A DNA stretch of 64,000 bases, taken from contig NZ_JAEKJB010000002.1 in NCBI RefSeq assembly GCF_016785095.1, positions 186,001 to 250,000 on the forward strand, given 5' to 3'. This document shows, piece after piece, positions 52,149 through 60,969 of this stretch (positions within the stretch are counted from its first letter, which is position 1; each line of letters begins with the position of its first letter). The stretch is from Alloalcanivorax marinus (GTDB lineage: Bacteria > Pseudomonadota > Gammaproteobacteria > Pseudomonadales > Alcanivoracaceae). The notes under the pieces are model-generated. The model was not told the origin of the DNA. It worked only from the letters and a program-made list of their open reading frames with translations, and searched no databases. The position numbers were made by a program, and so were the translations under genes.

Positions 52149-53500
52149 GAGCCGCTCTTCGCGCCGCGCGGGCCGTGCTGCGCCAGGAACCGGAGTGCTG
52201 GCTGGCCTACCTGCACGGCCGTCAATTGGAGAATCTGCCCCACCTGACCCGCACTCCACCGCGTCAGGTCGGGGCCTGGCGGCGGGTGCTGCTGGCGCTG
52301 CGTTTCATGGTGCGTGATACCCGGCCCGGCGCCGGGCCCGCCGGCAGGGCACGCTATCTGTTCTATGCCGGTTCCGCCAATCAGGCCCACGCCCTGGAAG
52401 GCACCCTGACGGCACTGCGGCGGCGCGGCGAGGAGGTGGTGGCCCTGGGGCTGGGGCATCGCAGCGCTGGCGAAGCCTTTCCCTTCCGCCCGTTCAGCGT
52501 CACCGATCTGCTCGGCGGGCTGTGGTTGTTGGCGACCCGGCTGCCGGTCCTGTGGCGTCAGACCCGGGAAGCTCACCCTCTCACCCGGGCCTGGTATTTC
52601 GATTTGCTCTGCCGGTGCCCGATTCTGCTGGTGCATTTTCACCGGCTGCTGCGCCTGCACCGGCCGGCGGTGGTGGTCACATCCAACGATCACAGCGTGG
52701 ACAATCGCTGCCTGCTGGCCATGGCTCACCAGTTGGGTATCGCCACGGTGTACTGCCAGCACGCTTCGGTGAGCCCGCTGTTTCCCGCGCTTAGGGTCAA
52801 CGTGGCCCTGCTTGACGGCGCCGCCGCACTGGACACTTACCGTCGCTGCGCGGTCAACCGCCCGCCGGGTCCGTTCAGCGCGCCGCGTCCCTGTGTGTTT
52901 CTTACTGGCCAGAAGAAGGCGCTGCCCGCCCGGGCTTCGGGCCCGGGCATTGGCATCGCGGTGAATACCCTGGATGACACCACCCGGGTGCGGGCTCTGC
53001 TGGAAAGCCTGCGTGGCCGGCCGGTGATTCTGCGCTGGCACCCGCGCCAGGCAGCGGAGCAGGTGGCCGATTTCAAACGTATCCTGGCGGATACGGGGGG
53101 CGATTTCAGCGATCCGTCGGAACAGCCGGTAGGCGATTTTCTCTCCCGGCTGCGTGTTCTGATCGCCGGGGATTCGAGTATCCACCTGGAGGCCGCCCTG
53201 GCAGGCGTGCGCCCTCTGTATTATCCCATTACGCCCACCGATACTGACGACTACTACGGCTACGTGGCCGCCGGCGTGGCTAACCGGGCCCGAACCCCGG
53301 ATGAACTGATCGCCTGGCTGGACCAGAATCGGTCACGGCCCGCCGTGGACGGCGACAGCCCGGTGCGCCATTACAGCCACACCTTCGGCACCGAATGGGA
53401 GGGCCGCGAGGGCGAGCTGGCCGCCGATATTCTCCAGACCATTCCGGACGCGGACCGTTACCCGGACCTGTTCGGTTACCAAGGCCCGCTCCGGTCCTGA
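52145..53500 (+). CDS. GT-B-like surface-glycan protein, possibly a sugar transferase
   Basis: A 451-aa soluble protein. The C-terminal part resembles nucleotide-sugar binding folds of the CDP-glycerol/polysialyl transferase type: PVILRWHPRQAAEQVADF and VLIAGDSSIHLEAALAGVRPLYYP. The N-terminal half contains VVVTSNDHSVDNRCLLAMAHQLGIATVYCQHASVSP, a pattern seen in capsule and polysialyltransferase-like enzymes. No Maf-type pseudaminyl transferase is present, so it is a candidate for transferring pseudaminic acid. The start is TTG at 52145 (TTGA overlap with pseI) or TTG at 52127. Confidence 0.65.
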   Translation: MRAALRAARAVLRQEPECWLAYLHGRQLENLPHLTRTPPRQVGAWRRVLLALRFMVRDTRPGAGPAGRARYLFYAGSANQAHALEGTLTALRRRGEEVVALGLGHRSAGEAFPFRPFSVTDLLGGLWLLATRLPVLWRQTREAHPLTRAWYFDLLCRCPILLVHFHRLLRLHRPAVVVTSNDHSVDNRCLLAMAHQLGIATVYCQHASVSPLFPALRVNVALLDGAAALDTYRRCAVNRPPGPFSAPRPCVFLTGQKKALPARASGPGIGIAVNTLDDTTRVRALLESLRGRPVILRWHPRQAAEQVADFKRILADTGGDFSDPSEQPVGDFLSRLRVLIAGDSSIHLEAALAGVRPLYYPITPTDTDDYYGYVAAGVANRARTPDELIAWLDQNRSRPAVDGDSPVRHYSHTFGTEWEGREGELAADILQTIPDADRYPDLFGYQGPLRS

Positions 53501-53550
53501 GACCGGGTTCGTTGACTCCCCCCGACCGGCGCGGCATCTTGGCAAGCGCC

Positions 53551-55869
53551 ATGACTCCTTACTCTTCGCGCCTTGCCGGCGATCCCGCCCGTTTGCTCCC
53601 GGTTCTTGTCGGGTGCCTTTGTTATGGCCTGCTGATGGGCGCGGCGAGCGCCGCGGTGCCTTCCCTGGAGCTGTGGAGTCAGGATGCCCGCTACCCGTTG
53701 GCGTCGTTGGAGCATTCCTCCGGTTTCGTGGCGGCGCCGCCCGGGGTGGCGCTGGCGGACGCTCCGGCCATCCCGCCGGAGGGGCGCGCATTCGGGCTGG
53801 CGCCGGATTTCCGTCAGCATCCTCGCTACTGGCTCTACACCCGTGTGGTGAACCGTTCCGAGCAGCGCGACTGGGTGCTGCACGTGAGCAACTTCGGCTT
53901 TCGCCAGCCCGGGGTGTTGCTGCTGGACGAGGACGGCGGGCGCCGGCGGCTCGGTTTCGAGCGTACCGGCCCGGGCGGCGATGCTCACATCAATGTGCTG
54001 GGGCGAGCGGTGGAGCTGACCCTGGCGCCGGGGCAGGCCCGGTCCCTGGTGGTGGAGCTGAGCGCGACGCATCCCACCTGGCATCCCTATGTCGCGGTGA
54101 TGAGCGCGCCGGAGTATCAGAGTTGGAGTACCGGCTTGAACATCGCCTTCCTGGTGGCGGTGGGGGTGATTGTCGGTCTGGCGGCGTTGGCGGTGGTGTG
54201 CGGCGCGCTTAACGGTGAGCGTGCGTTTTTCTGGGGCGCGCTGTCGTCGTTGCTGATGCTGGCCTATTACCTGGAGCACAGCAGCCTGCCGGCGTTGCTG
54301 TGGCGCTCGGACTATCACAAGGGCGGACTGTTCTGGCTGCTGGTTTCCTCGGCGCTGCTGTCGCAGCTGGCATTCGCCGCCAGCTTTCTGCGCGTGGCGC
54401 GCGGGGGCGGCTGGTACCGGGCCTTTCTGGGCGCTGGGCTGCTCACCTTGGTGGTGGGGGCGCTGGCGTTGACGGTGCCGTTCGAGGCGCGGGTGTCCTT
54501 GTATGTCTTTAACTACGTGATTTTGGCGGTGGTGATCCTCGGTTCCGGCATCGCCCGGGTGCGTGCCGAGGGGCGCTATTACGTGATCTACCTGCTGGGC
54601 TGGTTCCCGCTGGTGCTGTCGCTGCTGCAGGTGGCCGTGGTGATCCAGGGATCGTCGGCGCCGGCTCGGGTGATCACCGAGTCCTACAAGATGGTGATCG
54701 TGCTCTACATTCAAATCCTGCACATGTTTCTGCACGCGATGGCGTTGATCCTGCGGGTGCGGGCGCTGCGCGAGGAGAAGCTGCGCGCGGAATTCCTGAG
54801 CCGGTCCAAATCCCGCTTCATTGCCCAGAGCAGCCACGATCTGAGCCAGCCGTTGCACGCCATGGGCCTGTTTCTGGGGCACCTGCGGCCCTATGTGCGC
54901 GATGCCGAGGGGCGCGGCATATTCCTGCGGCTGAAGGCCGCTCACCGGCGCATGAGCGGCTCATTCCAGTCGATCATGGATCTGGGCAAGCTGGAGGCCG
55001 GAGCGATCCGGCCGGTGTCCCGGGCGGTGCCGCTGGCCCCGCTGTTGCGGCGGCTGGCCGACGAGTACCGGCCATTGGCCGAGGACAAGGGCCTGCGGCT
55101 GCGCCTGCGTGCCCGCGCCGTCACCGTGCAAAGTGATCCTGAGTTGTTGGAGCGGATGCTGCGCAACCTGATCGGCAACGCCATTAAATACACCGACACC
55201 GGCGGTGTGCTGGTGGGCGTTCGCCAACGGCGGGGGCGGGTGGTGATCCAGGTATGGGACAGCGGGCGTGGCATCGGTGGCGATGCCCGCGAGCGGGTGT
55301 TCGACATCTATCAGCGTTCCGACCAGGGCGGCGGGGAAGAGGGCGCTGGCATCGGCCTGTCCATCGTCAAGCATCTTGCCGAGTTGCTGGATCATCCGCT
55401 GAGCCTGGTCTCGGCGCCGGGCCGGGGCAGTTGTTTCGCGGTGGCGTTGGCGCCGGCTTCCGCGCCGCCGGCCCGGCAGCCGGGGCCGGACCATGGCGCG
55501 CCTCGCGTGCTGCTGGTGATGGTGCCGGGCCCGGCCCGGGATACACTCGCCGCGCGCATGGAGCGGTGGGGCTGCCGGGTCACCACGGCGCTCTCCCTGA
55601 CGTGCGCCCGGACGGCGCTGGCCGAGGGCGCGCCAGCGGCCCTGGTGCTGTGCGAGCCGGCTTGCCTGGATGGCAGTGTGTCCCTGCCCGGCGACCCGCT
55701 GGCGGTATGCCTGGGAGAGCCCGAGGGCGGTGTGCCGCCGGGCTGGCTGCTGCTGGACGCCGCGGCACCGCCGTCGCGGTTACGAGCGCTGCTTAACGCG
55801 GCGTTGCGTCGCGCCGACCCTCCGCCGACCGCGGGTGAGCCGGCCATGGGAGCAGCCGATGACGGTTAG
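53551..55869 (+). CDS. 7TMR-DISM sensor histidine kinase with degenerate receiver
   Basis: A 772-aa kinase. Signal peptide/TM at residues 12-34; a periplasmic beta-rich 7TMR-DISMED2-like domain at about 40-190 (YWLYTRVVNRSEQRDWVLHVSN); seven TM helices at about 195-410; and a HisKA with SSHDLSQPLHAMGLFLGHLR, His429. HATPase motifs are NLIGNAIKYTDTGG, WDSGRGIGG and GAGIGLSIVKHLAE. The C-terminal about 110 residues (RVLLVMVPGPARDTL, VLCEPACLDG) have a receiver-like pattern without the acidic pocket or phosphoaspartate. It overlaps the response regulator gene by 11 bp. Confidence 0.92.
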   Translation: MTPYSSRLAGDPARLLPVLVGCLCYGLLMGAASAAVPSLELWSQDARYPLASLEHSSGFVAAPPGVALADAPAIPPEGRAFGLAPDFRQHPRYWLYTRVVNRSEQRDWVLHVSNFGFRQPGVLLLDEDGGRRRLGFERTGPGGDAHINVLGRAVELTLAPGQARSLVVELSATHPTWHPYVAVMSAPEYQSWSTGLNIAFLVAVGVIVGLAALAVVCGALNGERAFFWGALSSLLMLAYYLEHSSLPALLWRSDYHKGGLFWLLVSSALLSQLAFAASFLRVARGGGWYRAFLGAGLLTLVVGALALTVPFEARVSLYVFNYVILAVVILGSGIARVRAEGRYYVIYLLGWFPLVLSLLQVAVVIQGSSAPARVITESYKMVIVLYIQILHMFLHAMALILRVRALREEKLRAEFLSRSKSRFIAQSSHDLSQPLHAMGLFLGHLRPYVRDAEGRGIFLRLKAAHRRMSGSFQSIMDLGKLEAGAIRPVSRAVPLAPLLRRLADEYRPLAEDKGLRLRLRARAVTVQSDPELLERMLRNLIGNAIKYTDTGGVLVGVRQRRGRVVIQVWDSGRGIGGDARERVFDIYQRSDQGGGEEGAGIGLSIVKHLAELLDHPLSLVSAPGRGSCFAVALAPASAPPARQPGPDHGAPRVLLVMVPGPARDTLAARMERWGCRVTTALSLTCARTALAEGAPAALVLCEPACLDGSVSLPGDPLAVCLGEPEGGVPPGWLLLDAAAPPSRLRALLNAALRRADPPPTAGEPAMGAADDG

Positions 55870-56464
55870 CATACTGATCACCGAGGATCACGAGCTGTTC
55901 CGCGATGGGCTGAGACGGCTGGTGGAAGAGGCGGTGCCCGGTGCCCGGATCATCGAGGCCGGCGATTACGCCGCCGCCCGCGCCGCCCTGGCGGCCCATC
56001 CTGATCTGGATCTGCTGCTGCTGGACATGCAGATCCCGGGCACCCGGGGCCTGGACGGCCTCAAGGCGATCAAGGGTGACCATCCGGCGCTGCCGGTGGT
56101 GGTGATCTCCACGGTGGATCATCAGGCCAGCGTGCAGGGCATGCTGGCCGCCGGTGCCGACGGCTTCATCGGCAAGGCGGTGCCCAAAGCGGTCATGATC
56201 CAGGCCCTGCACGCCATCCTCGACGGTGAACTGGTGGTGCTCGGCGCCCGTGAGGTGGACCGCCCGGTGACCCTTTCGCCCCGCCAGTCCGCCACCCTGG
56301 AGCTGCTTGCTCTGGGCCTGCCGAACAAGGAAATCGCCACCCGGCTCGATATCGCCCCGGCCACCGTGCGCGAGTATGTCTCCGACCTGCTCGCCCTGTT
56401 CGAATGCGACAACCGCACCCAGGTCGTCCTCAAGGCCCGCCGCCTCGGCTTCATCCTCGACTGA
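55859..56464 (+). CDS. LuxR/NarL-type response regulator
   Basis: A 201-aa regulator and partner of the preceding kinase. Receiver: ILITEDHELFRDGL with acidic Asp10, phospho-acceptor Asp56 in LLLLDMQIPG, Lys in FIGKAVPK. C-terminal NarL-type HTH: LSPRQSATLELLALGLPNKEIATRLDIAPATVREYVSDLL. The ATG overlaps the kinase gene by 11 bp. The HTH has EYVSDLL where many relatives have HVSAIL. Targets are not visible; the adjacent glycan genes are candidates. Confidence 0.94.
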   Translation: MTVSILITEDHELFRDGLRRLVEEAVPGARIIEAGDYAAARAALAAHPDLDLLLLDMQIPGTRGLDGLKAIKGDHPALPVVVISTVDHQASVQGMLAAGADGFIGKAVPKAVMIQALHAILDGELVVLGAREVDRPVTLSPRQSATLELLALGLPNKEIATRLDIAPATVREYVSDLLALFECDNRTQVVLKARRLGFILD

Positions 56465-56532
56465 TCCCGCGATCGGCCCTTGCGAGCCCGACGTGCCGGT
56501 TCTACTCTCGACCGTGTGATCTGGAGATCTGT

Positions 56533-56835
56533 ATGCGTTTGAGCGAAGAGCAACGGCAGCGAATTCAACAACTCGTGCAGGCGCACCTGGGCGGCGGCGT
56601 CGCTGTGTCGGTGTTTGGTTCGCGGGTGGATGATCGCCGTAGAGGGGGCGATCTGGATCTCTTCATCGAAGCCGACCGCACCGTATCTTTATTGCGGCGA
56701 GCCGCCCTTAAAATGGCATTGGAAGAGTCGTTGCGCTTGCCCGTGGACCTGGTTATCACGGAAGCCGGGAAGCCGTTGAGCTCGTTTCAGTCGCTGGCCA
56801 AGGCCCGCGCCAGACCCTTGCTGGAGGCTTCCTGA
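56533..56835 (+). CDS. mntA: MntA-like nucleotidyltransferase antitoxin
   Basis: A 100-aa minimal nucleotidyltransferase with the motif GSRVDDRRRGGDLDLFIE (Gly29-Ser30, Asp40, Asp42) and a third acidic residue likely in LPVDLVI. Family knowledge: MntA AMPylates the partner HepT toxin at the RX4HXY motif and neutralises it. It stands 2 bp before the HEPN gene. Start ATG at 56533. Confidence 0.85.
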   Translation: MRLSEEQRQRIQQLVQAHLGGGVAVSVFGSRVDDRRRGGDLDLFIEADRTVSLLRRAALKMALEESLRLPVDLVITEAGKPLSSFQSLAKARARPLLEAS

Positions 56836-56837
56836 TC

Positions 56838-57359
56838 ATGAACGTCCTTGACGAAGAGCGGCGCCATCTATCCCACCTGTTGGAAGCGCTGCAACGTTGC
56901 GCCTATTTTCTTGATTACTCAGAGCGCAAGATGGCCTGGCCCCTGCTCGGGGCTGACCTGGCGGCGAAGCGTAAGGATACCGAGTTGTTCGAAACGTTGG
57001 CGGCCATCAATGAGCGCTTTGCCAAGCTCCAGGATACCTTGGCGGTGGCCATGCGACACACGGCTCTATTGATGAGCGAAGAGTCGGACAGTTTCCTTAA
57101 GGTGCTGTCGTTTTTCGAAAAGCTGGGCGTGCTGGAGTCCTCGGAGGAATGGCAACAGAGCCGCATGGCGCGGAATATCGCAGCCCACGACTACGAAACC
57201 AATTACGAAGCCATCGCCGAGCATTTCAATACCCTGGAATCACTGAGTGGCATGTTATTCCGAACCGCCCGTAATCTTGTCGCGCGGGCCGAGGCGGATT
57301 TGGGGATCCAACCCGCCACCGGCGACTTCACCCGGGAGTTCGAGCGCCTTTTTGATTAA
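56838..57359 (+). CDS. hepT: HEPN-domain RNase toxin (HepT-like)
   Basis: A 173-aa helical protein. It carries the HEPN RNase motif R-x4-H-x-Y as RNIAAHDY (Arg112, His117, Tyr119). Canonical HepT is about 130-145 aa; this one has an extended C-terminus (LGIQPATGDFTREFERLFD). Spacing of 2 bp to mntA implies coupled translation. The Tyr119 would be the AMPylation site. Confidence 0.85.
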   Translation: MNVLDEERRHLSHLLEALQRCAYFLDYSERKMAWPLLGADLAAKRKDTELFETLAAINERFAKLQDTLAVAMRHTALLMSEESDSFLKVLSFFEKLGVLESSEEWQQSRMARNIAAHDYETNYEAIAEHFNTLESLSGMLFRTARNLVARAEADLGIQPATGDFTREFERLFD

Positions 57360-57370
57360 CACGGGCACTC

Positions 57371-57385
57371 CGCTTCAGTCGCGAT
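57371..57385. repeat. REP half-copy
   Basis: CGCTTCAGTCGCGAT after the hepT stop, identical to the half-copy at 14831. Confidence 0.6.
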
Positions 57386-57396
57386 GGGGTGTGGCG

Positions 57397-59379
57397 TCAG
57401 ACGTCGCCAAGCATGATCTCCCAGGCGTCCTGCAGCTCGCGGATGGCGCGCTCATCATGGAAGATCGCGCCGTTGTGTTCGCGCAGGGCGTCACGCCAGT
57501 ACTGGCGCAGGGCCGGGTCGCCGGCGATGCTCACCGCCAGCTCCACATAGTGCTCCGGGTCCCGGGCGATCAGGCCGGTCAGGCCCATGCGCCGGTACAG
57601 GCCGCCGGTGAAGGCGCCGCGCAGCAGTGGCGAGGGCAGGGTGATCAGTGGCAATGCCATGCCCAGGGCGTCGAAGCTGGTGTTGGCGCCGCTGTAGTGG
57701 GGCGGGTCCAGGGCCACGTCCACCACGTCCAGCAGGCCCAGGTAGCGCTCTCGGCTCTGCCGTGGCAGCAGGGTGACGCGCTCCGCCAGAGCGCCCAGGC
57801 GTCGTTGCAGGCGCCGGCGCAGGGGCGCGGTCTCGGCGCCTTCCAGGCTGCCGATCAGCAGCACCCGGCCGCGCCGGTCGCGTTCCAGGATGGCCGCCGC
57901 CAGCGGGTCGAAATCCGGGTGGATCTTGCGCGGGTTCTGCGCGCACAGATACAGACGCTCGCCGTCCGCCAGGCCGAAGTCGGCCCGCGTCATGGGCCGC
58001 TCCGGCGGCATCGGCGGCTCGGCCCAGGTGAACATATTGCCGGGCATGGTGAGCAGGGTTTCCCGGTACAGGTCCTGAGCGTTGTCCGGCTCCGCCAGGT
58101 CCGAGGACAAAAAGAAATCCATGCCCGGGATGGCGCTGGTCAGCGGCCAGGCCCAACTGGTGTATTGCAGGGGCGCCGGCCGGAACCAGGGCAGGAAGTA
58201 GTTGAACGAGTCCGAGCCCACCTCCCAGTGGTAAAGCAGATCCAGCCGCGCCGCGCGCAGTTGCCCGGCGGCCTCATCCACCCGCGGGTTGAGCGCTAGC
58301 CAGTGGAGGCCATCGTCGCCCAGCGCCGCCCGGGTCCGGTGGAGGGCAGGGCGGGTCACCGCCACCACGATCTCGAAGCGTTGCCGGTCCAGGCGCGGCA
58401 GCACCTCCCGCACGCTGCGGATAAAAATACCCTCGTGCCCATGGTTGACTACGAAGCCGATGCGTCGGCGCTCGCCGCCGGAGCGCGGCGCCGGCGGCTC
58501 GAAGGCCGGCAGGCGCGGCGCCAGCAGGTCGGCGTGGGCGGTTTTCAGGGCGCGGTCGGCGCGGCCCTGGTACATCAGGGTGGGCGGCGGCTCGGCGCCA
58601 CTCAGGTGCAGCAGGGCCGGGTCCAGCTGGCCGGGCCGTTCCCGCCAGCGCCCCAGGGTGGCGGCGTAATCGTCCCGCCAGGCGTCGATGGCGGCGTTGT
58701 CGTCGAACACCTCCGGGCGCAGCAGGTCCGCGTGCAGGGCATGCCACCAGTGAGCCGGGCGCAATCCGGCCACGCGCCGGTAGGCCGTGGCGGCCTCGTC
58801 CACGCGGCCCTGGCGTTCCAGGGCCACGGCCAGGTTGAGATGAGCATCCGGGTAGTCCGGGTTCAGCGCCAGGGCGTCGCGCAGCGGTGCCTCCGCCTCG
58901 CCGGGGCGCAGCAGCAGAATCAGGGCGCTGGCCAGGTTGTTGAGGGTGCGGGGTTGGCGTGCTGGCGGCAGGTGCTGAAGCGCGCGCCGGTAACTGGCCA
59001 CGGCGTCCTCTTCGCGGCCGCTGTCGAGCAGGGCGTTGGCCTGGTTATACCAGCCGTCGCCATGGTCCGGCTGGCGGCGCAGCGCCTCGCGGTACACCGC
59101 CAGAGCATCCTCCAGGCGGCCAGCGCCGCGCAGGGCCAGGGCCAGGTTGAAGCGCGCCACGGGCAGATCCGGCAGCCGCGCCACCGCGTTTTCCAGCACC
59201 GTCACCGCCTCGTCGAAGCGGCCCAGCCGGCGCAGAATCTCCCCGTGGTTGATCACCGCCGCCGGCACCTTGGGGTAGCGCGCCGCCAGCGGCGCCAGCA
59301 ACGCCAGGGCCTCCTCAAGCCGGCCGGCGCCGGCGTGGTCCAGGGCGCGTTTGAGAATGTGTTCCGGGTTTTCGTTCAT
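57397..59379 (-). CDS. TPR-containing GT41 (OGT/SPINDLY-like) glycosyltransferase
   Basis: A 660-aa cytoplasmic protein. The N-terminal half (about residues 5-215) is about six TPR repeats (AVARFNLALALRGAGRLEDALAVYREALRRQPDHGDGWYNQANALLDSGREEDAVASYRRAL). The C-terminal half has the GT41 two-lobe pattern: RIGFVVNHGHEGIFIRSV, then APLQYTSWAWPLTSAIPGMDFFLSSDLAEP, and the UDP-sugar lobe PHYSGANTSFDALGMALPLITLPS with GLIARDPEHYVELAVSIAGDP. It probably O-glycosylates proteins. Eukaryotic-type OGT has GHT in the first motif, which is altered here. It sits 17 bp from the stop of the first GlyGly-CTERM gene and is divergent from none of the glycan genes. Confidence 0.85.
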   Translation of the reverse strand: MNENPEHILKRALDHAGAGRLEEALALLAPLAARYPKVPAAVINHGEILRRLGRFDEAVTVLENAVARLPDLPVARFNLALALRGAGRLEDALAVYREALRRQPDHGDGWYNQANALLDSGREEDAVASYRRALQHLPPARQPRTLNNLASALILLLRPGEAEAPLRDALALNPDYPDAHLNLAVALERQGRVDEAATAYRRVAGLRPAHWWHALHADLLRPEVFDDNAAIDAWRDDYAATLGRWRERPGQLDPALLHLSGAEPPPTLMYQGRADRALKTAHADLLAPRLPAFEPPAPRSGGERRRIGFVVNHGHEGIFIRSVREVLPRLDRQRFEIVVAVTRPALHRTRAALGDDGLHWLALNPRVDEAAGQLRAARLDLLYHWEVGSDSFNYFLPWFRPAPLQYTSWAWPLTSAIPGMDFFLSSDLAEPDNAQDLYRETLLTMPGNMFTWAEPPMPPERPMTRADFGLADGERLYLCAQNPRKIHPDFDPLAAAILERDRRGRVLLIGSLEGAETAPLRRRLQRRLGALAERVTLLPRQSRERYLGLLDVVDVALDPPHYSGANTSFDALGMALPLITLPSPLLRGAFTGGLYRRMGLTGLIARDPEHYVELAVSIAGDPALRQYWRDALREHNGAIFHDERAIRELQDAWEIMLGDV

Positions 59380-59396
59380 GGGCGGCCACTATACCG

Positions 59397-60743
59397 TCAT
59401 CCGCGATTCCGCCGCCTCCCGAACAACACCAGAGCGAGCAGCGCAAGCAAACCGGTGGAACCACCGCCACCACCACCGCCGCCGCCATCCCCGGGCGCGT
59501 CTTCCACGCTCAGGGTGCGTGCCCGCAGCGTGGAAGGGCCACCATCCTCCTGGGCGAACCACACCACCGTGGCGGTGCCATCGCCGAGCACCACCTCGGT
59601 GTTCAGGGAATGATCCACCGCTTCCGGAATGGTGGAGGTCGCCACCACCGCCGCGCCGTCGTCCAGGGGCGCGCCATCGCGGAACGCCATCACCCGGCTT
59701 TCGCCGCCGTTTTCGTCGGGCAGGGCCTGGCTCCAGCCCACCACCACCAGGCCGTCGCCGTCGGAGGCCAGGGACGGCCCGCCGGTATCCAGGCCGCCGG
59801 TTGGCACCGCCAGCGTCTCGCCGGGGGTGCCGTCGGCGGCCCAGTGCCGGCCCTGCATGGTCAGGGTTTTGACATGGTCCGGCCACACCTCCTGGGACCA
59901 CATCGCCAGGAAGCCGCCGTCCTCATCGGCGGCCAGGGCCGGCTGCCTCTGGTCCAGGCTGAGGCCCGCTTCGCTACCATCATCCAGGCGGAACGGCTCG
60001 GCCTCCAAAGCGGTACCGTTGAGATTGAATCGGCGCCCCAGAACCACATCGCCGCCGGCCGACGAAACATACGCGGACCAGGCCGCCATCAGGGTATCGC
60101 CTTGCAGCGCCAGGGCCGGGGCTCCGTTCTGCGCCTCGCCGAGAACGAAGAAGTCGCCCATCGCCGTGCCGTCCGCGTTGAACGCCAGCGCCCGGTATTC
60201 CGGCGCCGCGTCTTCGTGGTACCAGGCCAGCAGGAAGCGGCCGTCCGCGTCCATGGTGACGGCGGGCAGGCATTGGTCGCCACTGCCGGCGTTCACGTAA
60301 TTCTGCTCGTCGGTCAGCGAGCCGTCCCCGGCGATCCGCGAATAGGACACAGCAATACAGTCGTCGTTCAGCGCGAGGGACCAGGCCGCCACCAGATCGC
60401 CGTCGTCGTCGGCGGCCAGAGCCGGGTCGCGCACGTCGATGGAGGAGGCGTTGCCCGCGTCCAACGACATCACATCGCCGAGCAGGTCGCCGTCGGCCTC
60501 AAAGCGCCCCAGTTTGATGATCTCGTGGTCTTCGTCATCGGCCTCGTACCACAGCACCGCGAAGCGACCGCCTGGCAGGGCCGCCACCTCGAAGTCCTCG
60601 ATCTGGTAGCCCTCCGGCGCGGCGTACAAATCCACCGTTGGAGCGGCGTCGTCGAGCAGCGAAGCGGCGCCCACCGGCGCGCACAAAACGGCGGAGCACA
60701 CCGCCACGGCCAGCGGCGTGCGCTGGAAATTCAAGTAAGACAC
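59397..60743 (-). CDS. Secreted repeat protein with GlyGly-CTERM tail, paralogue 1
   Basis: A 448-aa exported protein: a Sec signal peptide (residues 1-25, TPLAVAVCSAVLCAPVGA), six or seven imperfect blades of the form DPALAADDDGDLVAAWSLALND, and a C-terminal sorting signal. The tail has a Gly-run, a hydrophobic helix STGLLALLALVLFG, and a basic end RRRNRG, which is the GlyGly-CTERM (rhombosortase substrate) layout. Start is GTG at 60743 (no ATG fits); the product begins SYLNFQRTP. It is the downstream-most of three tandem paralogues on this strand. Confidence 0.85.
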   Translation of the reverse strand: MSYLNFQRTPLAVAVCSAVLCAPVGAASLLDDAAPTVDLYAAPEGYQIEDFEVAALPGGRFAVLWYEADDEDHEIIKLGRFEADGDLLGDVMSLDAGNASSIDVRDPALAADDDGDLVAAWSLALNDDCIAVSYSRIAGDGSLTDEQNYVNAGSGDQCLPAVTMDADGRFLLAWYHEDAAPEYRALAFNADGTAMGDFFVLGEAQNGAPALALQGDTLMAAWSAYVSSAGGDVVLGRRFNLNGTALEAEPFRLDDGSEAGLSLDQRQPALAADEDGGFLAMWSQEVWPDHVKTLTMQGRHWAADGTPGETLAVPTGGLDTGGPSLASDGDGLVVVGWSQALPDENGGESRVMAFRDGAPLDDGAAVVATSTIPEAVDHSLNTEVVLGDGTATVVWFAQEDGGPSTLRARTLSVEDAPGDGGGGGGGGGSTGLLALLALVLFGRRRNRG

Positions 60744-60915
60744 GGAAATTCACCCCCGGAGTAAGGTTGCAAAAACACGCTTACTCTAGAACCGCCCCCG
60801 CGCCGGCAGTACCCGACAAATGTCGGGTGCATTGTTACAGGACATCCTGCGGATACCGCAAGCCATGCTTTGTCGTCCGTGAACGGCGAGTAGGATGAAA
60901 AGGTATATCCTGGAA

Positions 60916-60935
60916 TTGTTGTCAATTGACAACAA
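60916..60935. promoter_or_regulatory. Perfect 20-bp palindrome, likely operator of the HicA-like/HTH cassette
   Basis: TTGTTGTCAATTGACAACAA is fully self-complementary. It lies 35 bp before the GTG of the first cassette gene and 170 bp from the divergent secreted-protein gene. Such palindromes are typical binding sites for autoregulating toxin-antitoxin repressors; the HTH protein encoded downstream is the obvious candidate. Confidence 0.75.
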
Positions 60936-60969
60936 AAGGGGAGAGAGCGATCCTTTGCAAGGAGGCGAT

